Below, one piece after another: positions 16,245-24,751 of a stretch of DNA of 64,000 nt. Below the pieces are notes generated by a model. It was not told the origin of the DNA and made no database searches. It was given only the letters and a program-made list of their open reading frames with translations. The translations under genes and the position numbers were made by a program. Numbering within the stretch: position 1 is the first letter of the stretch; every line of letters starts with the position of its first letter. The stretch is from Streptomyces sp. SLBN-31 (GTDB lineage: Bacteria > Actinomycetota > Actinomycetes > Streptomycetales > Streptomycetaceae): NCBI RefSeq assembly GCF_006715395.1, contig NZ_VFNC01000001.1:1054001-1118000 (forward strand). The letters are read 5' to 3'.

Positions 16245-16276
16245 GGAAGGCCCTCCACTTCGGTGGGGGGCCTTCC
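16245..16276 (+). terminator. terminator of the tRNA cluster
   Basis: A 14-bp stem with one wobble pair and a TTCG tetraloop starts 8 bp after the last tRNA. It also faces the end of the convergent MerR gene at 16289 and may act on both strands. Confidence 0.75.
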
Positions 16277-16288
16277 TGGCGTCCGGGC

Positions 16289-16933
16289 TCACTCGAAGCC
16301 GTACCGCCGTGCCGACTCCTCCTCCTGGGCCAGCCGGTGCAGCGCCCGTAGCACCGGCTCGTTGAGGATCGCCCCCAGGACGGCGAACTCCACCCGCTCG
16401 GGCTCCGACGGGTACGCCTCCATGTTGTCCAGGTCGAGGACGGCCGTCCGGTGCATCAACTCCGCGTACGGGGCGAGCTGTTCGGCACCCCAGCCGTAGC
16501 CGAGCCGGCGGAACGCGGCCACCGCCACGACCAGTGAGCGGTACGCGGGGGAGATGGTCGAAAGCCGCTCGGCGTTCCGCCAGCCCAGTCGGTCCAGGAG
16601 TGCGCCGATCTCCCGGTGCGCGGCCTGGACGAACTCGTCCTCCTCGTCCGGCTCCGGCACCTGCGGCAGCGCCCACAGGGCCGCGCCCAGGCGGATCGTG
16701 CGGCCCAGGGAGTCGTCGTCGACGTGTCCGAGCACCTCGCGGACCGTCGTCACCGGGATGCGGCCGACCTGGATCATCGCCCGCACCAGCCGCAGCCGGC
16801 GCAGGTGCTCCTCGTCGTACTCGGCGGTCGTCGCGTTGAGCTGGCGGCCGGGCGGCAACAGGCCCTCGCGCAGGTAGTACTTGATCGTCGCGGTGGACAC
16901 CCCACTGCGTTCGCTGAGCTCCGCCAGCCGCAT
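16289..16933 (-). CDS. MerR family transcriptional regulator
   Basis: A 214-residue regulator. The N-terminal MerR helix-turn-helix is plain: MRLAELSERSGVSTATIKYY then LREGLLPPGR, with the wing and the start of the coiled coil by residue 75. The C-terminal 120 residues are a helical domain without the cysteines of metal-sensing MerR proteins, so the ligand is probably organic or a protein. The ATG at 16933 follows a GAGAGG site; a TTG twelve codons earlier is less likely. It is divergent from the DUF4188 gene at 17021, with dyads between them. Confidence 0.88.
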   Translation of the reverse strand: MRLAELSERSGVSTATIKYYLREGLLPPGRQLNATTAEYDEEHLRRLRLVRAMIQVGRIPVTTVREVLGHVDDDSLGRTIRLGAALWALPQVPEPDEEDEFVQAAHREIGALLDRLGWRNAERLSTISPAYRSLVVAVAAFRRLGYGWGAEQLAPYAELMHRTAVLDLDNMEAYPSEPERVEFAVLGAILNEPVLRALHRLAQEEESARRYGFE

Positions 16934-16951
16934 CTCTTGCGCCTCTCCTTG

Positions 16952-16999
16952 GGAAGTGCCACTATCCAAGCATCGACCAGAAGGATAGTGCCGCTATCC
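16952..16999. promoter_or_regulatory. two dyad sites between merR-type gene and DUF4188 gene
   Basis: GGATAG-N5-CTATCC at 16983-16999 is a perfect 6-bp dyad. A related element, GGAAGTGCCACTATCC, is at 16952-16967. The shared pattern GGA-AGTG-CTATCC suggests two operators for the divergent MerR regulator, acting on itself and on the DUF4188 gene. Confidence 0.6.
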
Positions 17000-17020
17000 G
17001 ACGGAGCGCAGGGGGCTGCC

Positions 17021-17539
17021 ATGTTCACGAAACCGGTGCCGGGTCGCACGACCGCGGATGCCGAGGGGGACGTGGTGGTCCTGCTCATCGGGATGCGGGT
17101 CAACCGCTTCTGGGCGGTGCACCAGTGGCTGCCGGTCATGCTGGCGATGTTCCGCATGCTGGGGGAGCTTGCGCGGGACCGTGACCGGGGGCTGCTGGGG
17201 CACGTGATGCTGACGGCCTCACCGCGGACGTACTACGTGGTCCAGTACTGGGAGTCCAAGGAGAAGCTGTACGCCTACGCGCACTCGCCCGAGATGTTCC
17301 ACCACCGGGCGTGGGCGATCGTCAACCGCAAGGAGCGCGCGGGCGGGATGCGCGGGCACGTGGGGCTGTGGCACGAGGCGTACGTGGTGCCCGAGGGGTC
17401 CTACGAGGCGATCTACCTCGACATGCCGGCGTTCGGACTGGCCCGGGCCCACGGGCAGGTGCCGGTGGAGCGGCGCGGCCGCCGTGCCGAGGACCGGTTC
17501 GCGCACCGGTCGGGGCGGAAGGCGGCCGGACGGGCCTAA
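17021..17539 (+). CDS. DUF4188 domain protein
   Basis: A 172-residue protein of the DUF4188 family (dimeric alpha/beta-barrel-like; some relatives are called phenylacetaldoxime-dehydratase-like or monooxygenase-like). Typical features are the early VVVLLIGMRVNRFW segment and the YYVVQYWESKEKLYAYA block near residue 75, with HRAW and HVGLWHE following. The ATG at 17021 has a GGGGG ribosome site 5 bp upstream. It is divergent from a MerR regulator, which most likely controls it. The enzymatic role is uncertain. Confidence 0.82.
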   Translation: MFTKPVPGRTTADAEGDVVVLLIGMRVNRFWAVHQWLPVMLAMFRMLGELARDRDRGLLGHVMLTASPRTYYVVQYWESKEKLYAYAHSPEMFHHRAWAIVNRKERAGGMRGHVGLWHEAYVVPEGSYEAIYLDMPAFGLARAHGQVPVERRGRRAEDRFAHRSGRKAAGRA

Positions 17540-17629
17540 TGAACGGGGGGATCGGGGATCGGGGAGGGCCTGCCGCGGCGTTGGGGCGGGCCCTCCCCGA
17601 TGACGTTCCCGTGGGGAGCTGCCGGGGGG

Positions 17630-18346
17630 TCAGCCCGAGCGGCGCAGGGCCTCCGAGAGGCGGGCGGCGGCGTCGATGACCGCCTGGGCGTGCATACGGC
17701 CGGGGTGGCGCGTCAGGCGCTCGATGGGGCCGGAGACCGAGACGGCGGCCACCACGCGGTTGGACGGGCCGCGCACGGGCGCCGAGACGGACGCGACGCC
17801 CGGCTCGCGCTCGCCGATGGACTGGGCCCAGCCGCGGCGCCGTACGCCCGACAGGGCCGTCGCCGTGAAGCGGGCGCCCTGCAGGCCGCGGTGGAGGCGC
17901 TCGGGCTCCTCCCAGGCCATCAGGATCTGCGCGGAGGAACCGGCCTTCATGGTGAGCGTCGAGCCGACCGGGACCGTGTCCCGAAGGCCGGACAGGCGCT
18001 CCGCCGCGGCCACGCAGATGCGCATGTCGCCCTGGCGGCGGTAGAGCTGGGCGCTCTCGCCGGTGACGTCCCGCAGGTGCGTGAGCACCGGGCCGGCCGT
18101 CGCGAGCAACCGGTCCTCGCCGGCCGCCGCCGCGAGTTCGGCAAGCCGCGGGCCGAGAATGAAACGGCCCTGCATGTCGCGTGCCACCATGCGGTGGTGC
18201 TCCAGGGCCACGGCCAGTCGGTGGGCCGTTGGTCGTGCCAGTCCGGTGGCCGCCACCAGTCCCGCGAGGGTGGCCGGGCCGGACTCCAGGGCGCTCAGGA
18301 CAAGGGCTGCCTTGTCCAGAACGCCGACGCCGCTACTGTTGTCCAT
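17630..18346 (-). CDS. ndgR: IclR-family regulator NdgR
   Basis: A 238-residue IclR-type regulator: an N-terminal winged helix (VLDKAALVLSALESGPATLA, then RPTAHRLAVALE) and a C-terminal effector domain with GSTLTMKAGSSAQILMAW and SVSAPVRGPSNRVVAAVSVSGP. In Streptomyces, NdgR regulates leucine and other amino-acid metabolism and binds in the ndgR-leuC interval; length and gene order match. The ATG at 18346 coincides with the start of a TGAAACG repeat that may be its own operator. Confidence 0.93.
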   Translation of the reverse strand: MDNSSGVGVLDKAALVLSALESGPATLAGLVAATGLARPTAHRLAVALEHHRMVARDMQGRFILGPRLAELAAAAGEDRLLATAGPVLTHLRDVTGESAQLYRRQGDMRICVAAAERLSGLRDTVPVGSTLTMKAGSSAQILMAWEEPERLHRGLQGARFTATALSGVRRRGWAQSIGEREPGVASVSAPVRGPSNRVVAAVSVSGPIERLTRHPGRMHAQAVIDAAARLSEALRRSG

Positions 18347-18401
18347 GAAACGATACTCACGTCTCACTCTGTGAAACGCAAGTTCCTTTTTCCGTGAGAC
18401 G
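18346..18401. promoter_or_regulatory. TGA(A/G)ACG repeats between ndgR and leuC
   Basis: TGAAACG occurs at 18346-18352 and 18372-18378, TGAGACG at 18395-18401, and the inverse CGTCTCA at 18360-18366. The last two TGA(A/G)ACGC units and the inverted copy form a dyad CGTCTCAC-N26-GTGAGACG. This is the expected control region for NdgR. Confidence 0.5.
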
Positions 18402-18534
18402 CGCAACCCTTGTATGCACAGCGGCCCGCTGACCGAACGGGCCTGGTGGCGGGTGCCCGTGAACACGGGCCGGGCACCGTCTCCTCAAGATCTCTAGTTG
18501 GGCCGGTGGACGTTCGCCGGCCGAAGGGAAAGCG

Positions 18535-19959
18535 ATGGGTAGGACACTCGCGGAGAAGGTCTGGGACGACCATGTCGTCCGGCGCGCCGAGGGCGAGCCC
18601 GACCTCCTCTTCATCGATCTGCACCTGCTGCACGAGGTGACCAGCCCGCAGGCCTTCGACGGCCTGCGCCTCAGCGGTCGCAAGGTGCGCCGCCTCGACC
18701 TCACCATCGCCACCGAGGACCACAACACCCCCACCCTCGACATCGACAAGCCGATCGCGGACCCGATCTCCCGGGCCCAGCTGGAGACGCTGCGCAAGAA
18801 CTGCGCCGAGTTCGGCGTCCGGCTGCACCCGCTGGGCGACGTCGAGCAGGGCGTCGTGCACGTCGTCGGCCCGCAGCTGGGGCTGACCCAGCCGGGCACC
18901 ACCGTCGTCTGCGGCGACTCCCACACCTCCACCCACGGCGCCTTCGGCGCGCTGGCGTTCGGCATCGGCACCTCGCAGGTCGAGCACGTGCTGGCCACCC
19001 AGACGCTGCCGCTGGCCCGCCCGAAGACCATGGCCATCACGGTCGACGGCGAACTGCCCGACGGCGTCACCGCCAAGGACCTGATCCTGGCGATCATCGC
19101 CAAGATCGGTACGGGCGGTGGCCAGGGCTACATCCTGGAGTACCGCGGCTCCGCCATCGAGAAGCTCTCGATGGAGGCCCGGATGACCATCTGCAACATG
19201 TCGATCGAGGCCGGCGCCCGCGCGGGCATGATCGCCCCCGACGAGACCACCTTCGAGTACCTCAAGGGCCGCCCGCACGCCCCCGAGGGCGAGGACTGGG
19301 ACGCCGCGGTCGCGTACTGGAAGACGCTCAGGACGGACGAGGACGCCGAGTTCGACGCCGAGGTCGTCATCGACGCCGCGTCGCTGTCTCCGTTCGTCAC
19401 CTGGGGCACCAACCCCGGCCAGGGCGCGCCGCTTTCGGCGTCCGTCCCCGATCCCGCTTCGTACGAAGACGCTTCGGAGCGCCTCGCCGCCGAAAAGGCC
19501 CTGGAATACATGGGGTTGGAGGCCGGGCAGCCGCTGCGCTCGATCAAGGTGGACACCGTCTTCGTAGGCTCGTGCACCAACGGCCGCATCGAGGACCTGC
19601 GCGCCGCCGCCGAGCTCGTGAAGGGCCGCAAAGTCGCCGACGGCGTACGGATGCTGGTCGTCCCCGGCTCCGCCCGCGTCGGTCTGCAGGCCGTCTCCGA
19701 GGGCCTGGACGTCGTCTTCAAGGAGGCCGGCGCCGAGTGGCGGCACGCCGGCTGCTCGATGTGCCTGGGCATGAACCCCGACCAGCTGGCCCCGGGTGAG
19801 CGCTCCGCGTCCACCTCCAACCGCAACTTCGAGGGCAGGCAGGGCAAGGGCGGCCGTACGCACCTGGTCTCGCCGCAGGTCGCCGCCGCGACCGCCGTGC
19901 TGGGTCACCTGGCCTCGCCCGCCGACCTGTCCGAAGCCCCCGCGCCCGCTGGAGTCTGA
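18535..19959 (+). CDS. leuC: 3-isopropylmalate dehydratase large subunit
   Basis: The 474-residue catalytic subunit of isopropylmalate isomerase, which converts 2-isopropylmalate to 3-isopropylmalate in leucine synthesis. It is an aconitase-family Fe-S enzyme: [12 protein letters not shown] near residue 125, [11 protein letters not shown] near 345 and [11 protein letters not shown] near 406 provide the active site and the three cluster cysteines. The ATG at 18535 follows a purine-rich GAAGGGAAAG. leuD follows after 6 bp, forming a two-gene operon under the divergent NdgR. Confidence 0.96.
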   Translation: MGRTLAEKVWDDHVVRRAEGEPDLLFIDLHLLHEVTSPQAFDGLRLSGRKVRRLDLTIATEDHNTPTLDIDKPIADPISRAQLETLRKNCAEFGVRLHPLGDVEQGVVHVVGPQLGLTQPGTTVVCGDSHTSTHGAFGALAFGIGTSQVEHVLATQTLPLARPKTMAITVDGELPDGVTAKDLILAIIAKIGTGGGQGYILEYRGSAIEKLSMEARMTICNMSIEAGARAGMIAPDETTFEYLKGRPHAPEGEDWDAAVAYWKTLRTDEDAEFDAEVVIDAASLSPFVTWGTNPGQGAPLSASVPDPASYEDASERLAAEKALEYMGLEAGQPLRSIKVDTVFVGSCTNGRIEDLRAAAELVKGRKVADGVRMLVVPGSARVGLQAVSEGLDVVFKEAGAEWRHAGCSMCLGMNPDQLAPGERSASTSNRNFEGRQGKGGRTHLVSPQVAAATAVLGHLASPADLSEAPAPAGV

Positions 19960-19965
19960 TCAGTC

Positions 19966-20559
19966 ATGGAAGCATTCACCAAGCACACCGGCCGGGCCGT
20001 CCCGCTGCGTCGCTCCAACGTCGACACCGACCAGATCATCCCTGCTCACTGGCTCAAGAAGGTGACCCGGGACGGCTTCGAGGACGGTCTGTTCGAGGCC
20101 TGGCGCAAGGACGCGGACTTCATCCTCAACCGCCCCGAGCGGCAGGGCGCCACGGTCCTGGTCGCCGGCCCCGACTTCGGCACCGGCTCCTCCCGCGAGC
20201 ACGCGGTCTGGGCGCTGCAGAACTACGGCTTCAAAACCGTGATCTCCTCCCGCTTCGCGGACATCTTCCGCGGCAACTCGCTCAAGAACGGCCTGCTCAC
20301 GGTGGTTCTGGAGCAGAAGATCGTGGACGCGCTGTGGGACCTCACCGAGAACGACCCCACTGCTGAGGTCACTGTGGACCTTGAGGCGCGTGAGGTGCGT
20401 GCCGAGGGCATCACCGCCGCCTTCGAGCTCGACGAGAACTCCCGCTGGCGGCTGCTGAACGGGCTGGACGACATCTCCATCACCCTCCAGAACGAGGCCG
20501 ACATCGCCGCGTACGAGGCGAAGCGGCCGTCGTACAAGCCGCAGACGCTCCGGGTCTGA
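19966..20559 (+). CDS. leuD: 3-isopropylmalate dehydratase small subunit
   Basis: The 197-residue swivelling-domain partner of LeuC; together they form the active heterodimer. Family markers are [16 protein letters not shown] near residue 16 and [14 protein letters not shown] near 68, which hold the substrate-specificity loop and helix. The ATG lies 6 bp past the leuC stop. A strong hairpin 36 bp after the stop ends the operon. Confidence 0.96.
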   Translation: MEAFTKHTGRAVPLRRSNVDTDQIIPAHWLKKVTRDGFEDGLFEAWRKDADFILNRPERQGATVLVAGPDFGTGSSREHAVWALQNYGFKTVISSRFADIFRGNSLKNGLLTVVLEQKIVDALWDLTENDPTAEVTVDLEAREVRAEGITAAFELDENSRWRLLNGLDDISITLQNEADIAAYEAKRPSYKPQTLRV

Positions 20560-20595
20560 TCCCCGGCAGCCGGGCAAGACCAGTTTCAGCCACTC

Positions 20596-20627
20596 AGTAC
20601 CCCCGATCGGCTCCGATCGGGGGTACT
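20596..20627 (+). terminator. terminator after leuD
   Basis: The arms AGTACCCCCGATCGG and CCGATCGGGGGTACT are perfect complements over 15 bp with only CT between them, so the innermost pairs must open. No T tract follows. Confidence 0.7.
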
Positions 20628-20813
20628 GCCGTGTCTGCACCCGAACGGTCCCGCACGAAGGCTGGCCTTCGTTCAACTTCCCACGTTAAAACGGTTGTTG
20701 CCGGGGTACGCGAGGTCCGTAGCCGTGACTTCCGCAGACGCCCGGACGGCCGTTTGAGGTGGCAGTTGCACCCTGGGCAGGCGACAACTCGCCCCAGATG
20801 GCACAATCTGTGC

Positions 20814-21044
20814 ATGGAACACGACGGCCAACTCGAGCTCTATGCGGCAGTCGCGGACCGACTCAAAGAAGCGCACTCAAGGGTGCGTGCACTGCAAGTC
20901 CCGGAGGGCGTACGGATGGCGCTGACCCGGAAGCTGCTGGTCATTACGGCCGCGGCCAAGCACGATCTCGCCGACGCGGCAAGGCGACTGGAGGCGTTCA
21001 CCGCGGACCTCGACGAGGGGCGAATCCCCGAAGAGGACCGTTGA
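20814..21044 (+). CDS. small conserved helical protein, function unknown
   Basis: A 76-residue acidic, probably all-helical cytoplasmic protein starting at ATG 20814, although the frame remains open to 20631. Helices are suggested by heptad-like spacing in LELYAAVADRLKEAHSRVRAL and in the C-terminal AAKHDLADAARRLEAFTADL. It lies just upstream of hupS on the same strand with a 137-bp gap. I recognise it only as a conserved hypothetical of the leuD-hupS interval in streptomycetes. Confidence 0.7.
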   Translation: MEHDGQLELYAAVADRLKEAHSRVRALQVPEGVRMALTRKLLVITAAAKHDLADAARRLEAFTADLDEGRIPEEDR

Positions 21045-21181
21045 TCGCAGCCGGGACAGCCGAGTTCGTTGCGGCGCATGGGTGATAAGCCCGTTTCGTG
21101 TTTGATTTGCGGTATATATCTGCCTAACGTGCGAAAAAGCTTGAACACTTTCGTTCTGGCGATGTCTCCGAAGGGGAAGAC

Positions 21182-21823
21182 GTGAACAAGGCGCAGCTCG
21201 TAGAAGCGATTGCCGACAAGCTGGGCGGCCGCCAGCAGGCCGCCGAGGCTGTCGACGCGGTCCTGGACGCCATCGTCCGCGCGACCGTCGCCGGAGACCG
21301 GGTCTCGGTCACCGGCTTCGGTTCGTTCGAGAAGGTCGACCGTCCGGCCCGCTACGCCCGCAACCCGCAGACGGGCGAGCGGGTTCGGGTCAAGAAGACC
21401 TCCGTTCCGCGCTTCCGCGCGGGCCAGGGCTTCAAGGACCTGGTCAGCGGCTCGAAGAAGCTCCCGCGCGGCGGCGAGGTCGCCGTCAAGAAGGCCCCCA
21501 AGGGCAGCCTGAGCGGCGGCGCGACCGCGACCGTGAAGAAGGCCGCGGCGAAGAAGACCACGGGCGCCGCGAAGAAGACCACCGCGAAGAAGACGACGGC
21601 CAAGAAGACCACGGCCGCCGCCGCGAAGAAGACCACCGCCAAGAAGGCGACGGCGAAGAAGACCACGGGCGCCGCCAAGACCACCGCGGCGAAGAAGACC
21701 ACCGCCAAGAAGGCCGCGGCCAAGAACGCCCCGGCGAAGAAGGCGACGGCCAAGAAGGCCCCCGCCAAGAAGTCGACGGCTCGCACCACCACCGCCAAGA
21801 AGGCCACGGCCCGCAAGAGGTAA
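21182..21823 (+). CDS. hupS: HU-type nucleoid protein with lysine-rich tail (HupS)
   Basis: A 213-residue DNA-binding protein. Residues 1-92 form a normal HU domain (MNKAQLVEAIADKL, then GFGSFEKVDRPARYARNPQTG and the DNA-arm region). Residues 100-213 are a Lys/Ala/Thr tail made of KKTTAKK-like repeats, resembling linker histone H1. In Streptomyces, HupS (the dual-domain HU) is sporulation-associated and helps compact spore nucleoids. It begins with GTG after GAAGGGGAAGA. An AT-rich stretch near 21095-21130 probably holds its promoter. Confidence 0.95.
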   Translation: MNKAQLVEAIADKLGGRQQAAEAVDAVLDAIVRATVAGDRVSVTGFGSFEKVDRPARYARNPQTGERVRVKKTSVPRFRAGQGFKDLVSGSKKLPRGGEVAVKKAPKGSLSGGATATVKKAAAKKTTGAAKKTTAKKTTAKKTTAAAAKKTTAKKATAKKTTGAAKTTAAKKTTAKKAAAKNAPAKKATAKKAPAKKSTARTTTAKKATARKR

Positions 21824-21846
21824 CGGGCACAGGGGCACTCACGCGC

Positions 21847-21877
21847 CGGGCCGGACTCCGTGACGGAGTCCGGCCCG
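21847..21877. terminator. bidirectional terminator between hupS and the 63-residue ORF
   Basis: A perfect 14-bp stem CGGGCCGGACTCCG/CGGAGTCCGGCCCG with a TGA loop lies in the gap between two convergent genes (stops at 21823 and 21886). It can serve both. Confidence 0.75.
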
Positions 21878-21885
21878 CGGCGTGT

Positions 21886-22077
21886 TCAGAACGTCTGGAG
21901 CGTGATCAGGGTGATGCGCCGGCCGCTGGTCTCGACACGGACCCGCTGCCCGGGGCGCAGCAGCCGCAGACCGCCCGCGTCGAACGCCTCCCTGTCGAAG
22001 GCCATCGGGGTGCCGTCGTCCAGGAGGACCTGTCCGCTGCGGGTCTCGGGGTCGTACGTGTATGCGGTGGCCTGCAT
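21886..22077 (-). CDS. small beta-barrel-like protein, function unknown
   Basis: A 63-residue protein from ATG 22077. The alternation of short beta strands (TAYTYDPETRSGQVLLDDG, GQRVRVETSGRRITLITLQ) suggests an OB- or SH3-like barrel, superficially like a cold-shock or KOW-type domain. It lacks the RNP motifs of cold-shock proteins. It starts 11 bp after the cofC stop and is likely co-transcribed with it. I do not know a function. Confidence 0.7.
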   Translation of the reverse strand: MQATAYTYDPETRSGQVLLDDGTPMAFDREAFDAGGLRLLRPGQRVRVETSGRRITLITLQTF

Positions 22078-22087
22078 GATGGGCAGC

Positions 22088-22726
22088 CTACTGCCCGGGG
22101 ATCAGCACCTGCGCGGCCACCGCGGCCGTCCGGCGGCCCACCCCGAGCGCCAGCGCCGCGCGCAGGTCGTCGCCGGTGTCCACGTCCTGGCGTACGGAAT
22201 CCACCTCTGTGAGCGCCAGTTCCGCGGCGCCGGACGCGCGGTGCCGGGCCCGGGAATCCGGACCGAAAGCGGGGCGCAATTCCCGGCCCGGTGACGCGGC
22301 CAGCAAGGTGGTGCCGATTGCGGCCGCATCGGCCAGGAAAGCGCGGGGGAATTCCGCGGCCGCGTCCAGGACCCGGCACAATTCCAGCGGACGCAGCGCC
22401 GGCAGATCGGCGTTCAGGGCGGCCAAGGCGCTGTCGGGGCGGTCGGCGCGGACGGCGGCCGCGCCGTGCGCCAGGGCCGCGTTGAGGCCGCCGTGCGGCT
22501 CGTCGGTGACGATGCGGGCGCCGAGCGAGGCCAGCTCGCGGCCCGCCAGGGCGTCGTCCGTGACGACCGCCACATCCTTCACCGCCGGGCAGGCCAGCGC
22601 GGCTGCCACGGTGTCCTGCGCGAACGCCAGGGCGAGACTCGGGCGGACTCCGGCATGAGCGGTGTCCGAGAGCCTGCTCTTGGCCCGCGCCAAGGGTTTC
22701 AGGGGTATGACCAACGTCCACTGCAC
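22088..22726 (-). CDS. cofC: 2-phospho-L-lactate / phosphoenolpyruvate guanylyltransferase
   Basis: A 212-residue nucleotidyltransferase of the CofC/FbiD family that activates 2-phospholactate or phosphoenolpyruvate with GTP for coenzyme F420 synthesis. The N-terminal VIPLKPLARAKSRL is the GTP-binding signature; DAALAG-like VVTDDALAGRE near 55 and LNADLPAL near 109 carry the metal-binding acidic residues. It precedes a small barrel-like ORF in a presumed two-gene unit and is divergent from plsC. An F420-type LLM oxidoreductase candidate lies in the window at 59025. Confidence 0.9.
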   Translation of the reverse strand: MQWTLVIPLKPLARAKSRLSDTAHAGVRPSLALAFAQDTVAAALACPAVKDVAVVTDDALAGRELASLGARIVTDEPHGGLNAALAHGAAAVRADRPDSALAALNADLPALRPLELCRVLDAAAEFPRAFLADAAAIGTTLLAASPGRELRPAFGPDSRARHRASGAAELALTEVDSVRQDVDTGDDLRAALALGVGRRTAAVAAQVLIPGQ

Positions 22727-22908
22727 GAGCGTTCCGCCCCTCTCCTGTCGCGGTCATTGTCACTCAGCCGTCACCCGGGCCATCTGGCGGTCGTGCCGTC
22801 GGGGCGTACGGTGTTCTCGACAGACCGGCGGCCTGGGGCGACACTTGTGCGGCCCCCAGGTCCGATGTACCGGGCCGACGTCCTTGGCCCCTAGAGGAAG
22901 GTGCGCGC

Positions 22909-23685
22909 GTGCCCCGCCGCAGAATCGGCTTCTGGTACCGCTTCGCCGCGGTGATCTGCAAACCGCCGCTGGTGGCTCTGATCAAGCGGGACTGGCGCGG
23001 AATGGAGCACATTCCGGCCGAGGGCGGATTCATCACCGCGGTGAACCACAATTCCCACGCGGATCCCTTCGCGTACGCGCACTATCAGTACAACACCGGA
23101 CGGGTTCCGCGATTCCTCGCGAAGAGCGGCCTTTTCAAGAAGGGATTCGTCGGAGCCGCGATGCGCGGCACCGGACAGATCCCCGTCTACCGCGAGTCCA
23201 CGGACGCGCTCAGCGCGTTCCGCGCCGCCGTCGACGCCGTGGAGCGCGGTGAGTGCGTCGTGTTCTACCCCGAGGGAACGATCACCCGGGACCCGAACGG
23301 CTGGCCCATGACGGCCAAGACGGGCGCCGCCCGGGTCGCCCTGCAGACCAAGTGCCCGGTCATCCCCGTCGCCCAGTGGGGAGCCAACGAACTGCTGCCG
23401 CCGTACAGCAAGAAGGCTTACGTCCTGCCGCGCAAGACCCACCATGTGCTCGCGGGCCCGCCCGTGGACCTCTCGCGCTTCTACGACAAGGAGATGACCG
23501 CGGAGGTCCTCAGGGAGGCCACCGAGGTCATCATGGCCGCCATCACCCGCCAGCTGGAGGAGATCCGCGGCGAGAAGGCGCCCGAGACCCCCTACGACCC
23601 GCGCCGCGAGCGGATCGAGCAGCGGCGCAGGACGCAGGCGCAGACGCAGACCAAGGCAGAGCAGGAAGAGGGGCAGGGCACGTGA
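22909..23685 (+). CDS. plsC: 1-acyl-sn-glycerol-3-phosphate acyltransferase
   Basis: A 258-residue membrane-associated acyltransferase of phospholipid synthesis, acylating lysophosphatidic acid. The catalytic HX4D box is NHNSHADPF near residue 45, and the substrate-binding FYPEGTIT motif is near 121, followed by PVAQWGANE. The last 50 residues are charged and Gln/Glu-rich. It begins with GTG and its stop overlaps the gpsA start (GTGA), so lysophosphatidate formation and glycerol-3-phosphate supply are coupled. Confidence 0.93.
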   Translation: MPRRRIGFWYRFAAVICKPPLVALIKRDWRGMEHIPAEGGFITAVNHNSHADPFAYAHYQYNTGRVPRFLAKSGLFKKGFVGAAMRGTGQIPVYRESTDALSAFRAAVDAVERGECVVFYPEGTITRDPNGWPMTAKTGAARVALQTKCPVIPVAQWGANELLPPYSKKAYVLPRKTHHVLAGPPVDLSRFYDKEMTAEVLREATEVIMAAITRQLEEIRGEKAPETPYDPRRERIEQRRRTQAQTQTKAEQEEGQGT

Positions 23686-24692
23686 GCAAGCCCGTCAAGG
23701 CGGCCGTCTTCAGCGCCGGTTCGTGGGGCACCGCGTTCGGGATCGTGCTGGCCGACGCGGGGTGCGAGGTCACCCTGTGGGCCCGGCGTCCGGAGGTGGC
23801 CGAGGCCATCAACTCCCGCCGTACGAACCCCGACTACTTCCCCGGCGTGGAGCTTCCGGAGAACGTGCGGGCCACCACCGACCCCGCCGAGGCCGCCGCG
23901 GGCGCCGACTTCACGGTCCTGTCCGTGCCCTCCCAGACCCTGCGCGCCAACCTCGCCGAGTGGGTGCCGCTGCTCGCGCCCGACACGGTCCTGGTGTCGC
24001 TGATGAAGGGCGTCGAACTCGGCTCCACCATGCGGATGAGCGAGGTCATCGAGGACGTCGCCAAGGTCGGCGCCGACCGTATCGCCGTCGTCACCGGGCC
24101 CAACCTGGCGCGGGAGATCGCCGCCCGGATGCCGGCCGCCGCCGTGGTCGCCTGCACCGACGAAACGGTCGCCCGGCGACTGCAGGCCGTCTGCCACACC
24201 CCGTACTTCCGGCCGTACACCAACACCGACGTCGTGGGCTGCGAACTCGGCGGCGCCGTGAAGAACGTCATCGGTCTCGCCGTCGGCATCGCCGACGGCA
24301 TGGGCCTCGGTGACAACGCCAAGGGCTCGCTCATCACGCGCGGGCTCGCGGAGACCACGCGGCTCGGTGTCGCGCTGGGCGCCGACCCGCTGACGTTCGC
24401 CGGACTCGCGGGCCTCGGCGACCTGGTCGCGACCTGCTCCTCGCCGCTGTCGCGCAACCACACCTTCGGCACCAACCTCGGCAAGGGCATGACCCTGCAG
24501 GAGACCATCGCGGTCACCAAGCAGACCGCCGAGGGCGTCAAGTCGTGCGAGTCCGTGCTGGGTCTGGCCCGCCGGCACGGCGTCGACATGCCGATCACCG
24601 AGACGGTCGTCGCCATCGTGCACGAGGGCAAGCCGCCGGTCGTCGCCGTCAAGGAGCTGATGTCGCGCAGCGCGAAGCCCGAACGACGCTGA
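23682..24692 (+). CDS. gpsA: NAD(P)-dependent glycerol-3-phosphate dehydrogenase
   Basis: The 336-residue enzyme that reduces dihydroxyacetone phosphate to sn-glycerol-3-phosphate, the backbone of phospholipids. The Rossmann motif GSWGTAFG is at residues 10-17, and the catalytic lysine is in GGAVKNVIGLAVG near 190. RNHTFG near 266 belongs to the substrate site. The GTG start overlaps the plsC stop by 4 bp. ddlA follows after 59 bp. Confidence 0.95.
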   Translation: MSKPVKAAVFSAGSWGTAFGIVLADAGCEVTLWARRPEVAEAINSRRTNPDYFPGVELPENVRATTDPAEAAAGADFTVLSVPSQTLRANLAEWVPLLAPDTVLVSLMKGVELGSTMRMSEVIEDVAKVGADRIAVVTGPNLAREIAARMPAAAVVACTDETVARRLQAVCHTPYFRPYTNTDVVGCELGGAVKNVIGLAVGIADGMGLGDNAKGSLITRGLAETTRLGVALGADPLTFAGLAGLGDLVATCSSPLSRNHTFGTNLGKGMTLQETIAVTKQTAEGVKSCESVLGLARRHGVDMPITETVVAIVHEGKPPVVAVKELMSRSAKPERR

Positions 24693-24751
24693 GCGACGCC
24701 GCCGGTGGCACGCTGTCTCAGGGCACTACCACCGGGTACTCTCAACGCGAT

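Noticed and set aside
18411..18500. Leucine leader-peptide attenuator before leuC
   Set aside because: The 27-codon frame starting near 18413 has no run of leucine codons and no paired terminator/antiterminator stems that I could find.
21446..21820. hupS tail as a tandem DNA repeat element
   Set aside because: The periodicity comes from Lys/Ala/Thr codons of the HU tail and serves the protein.
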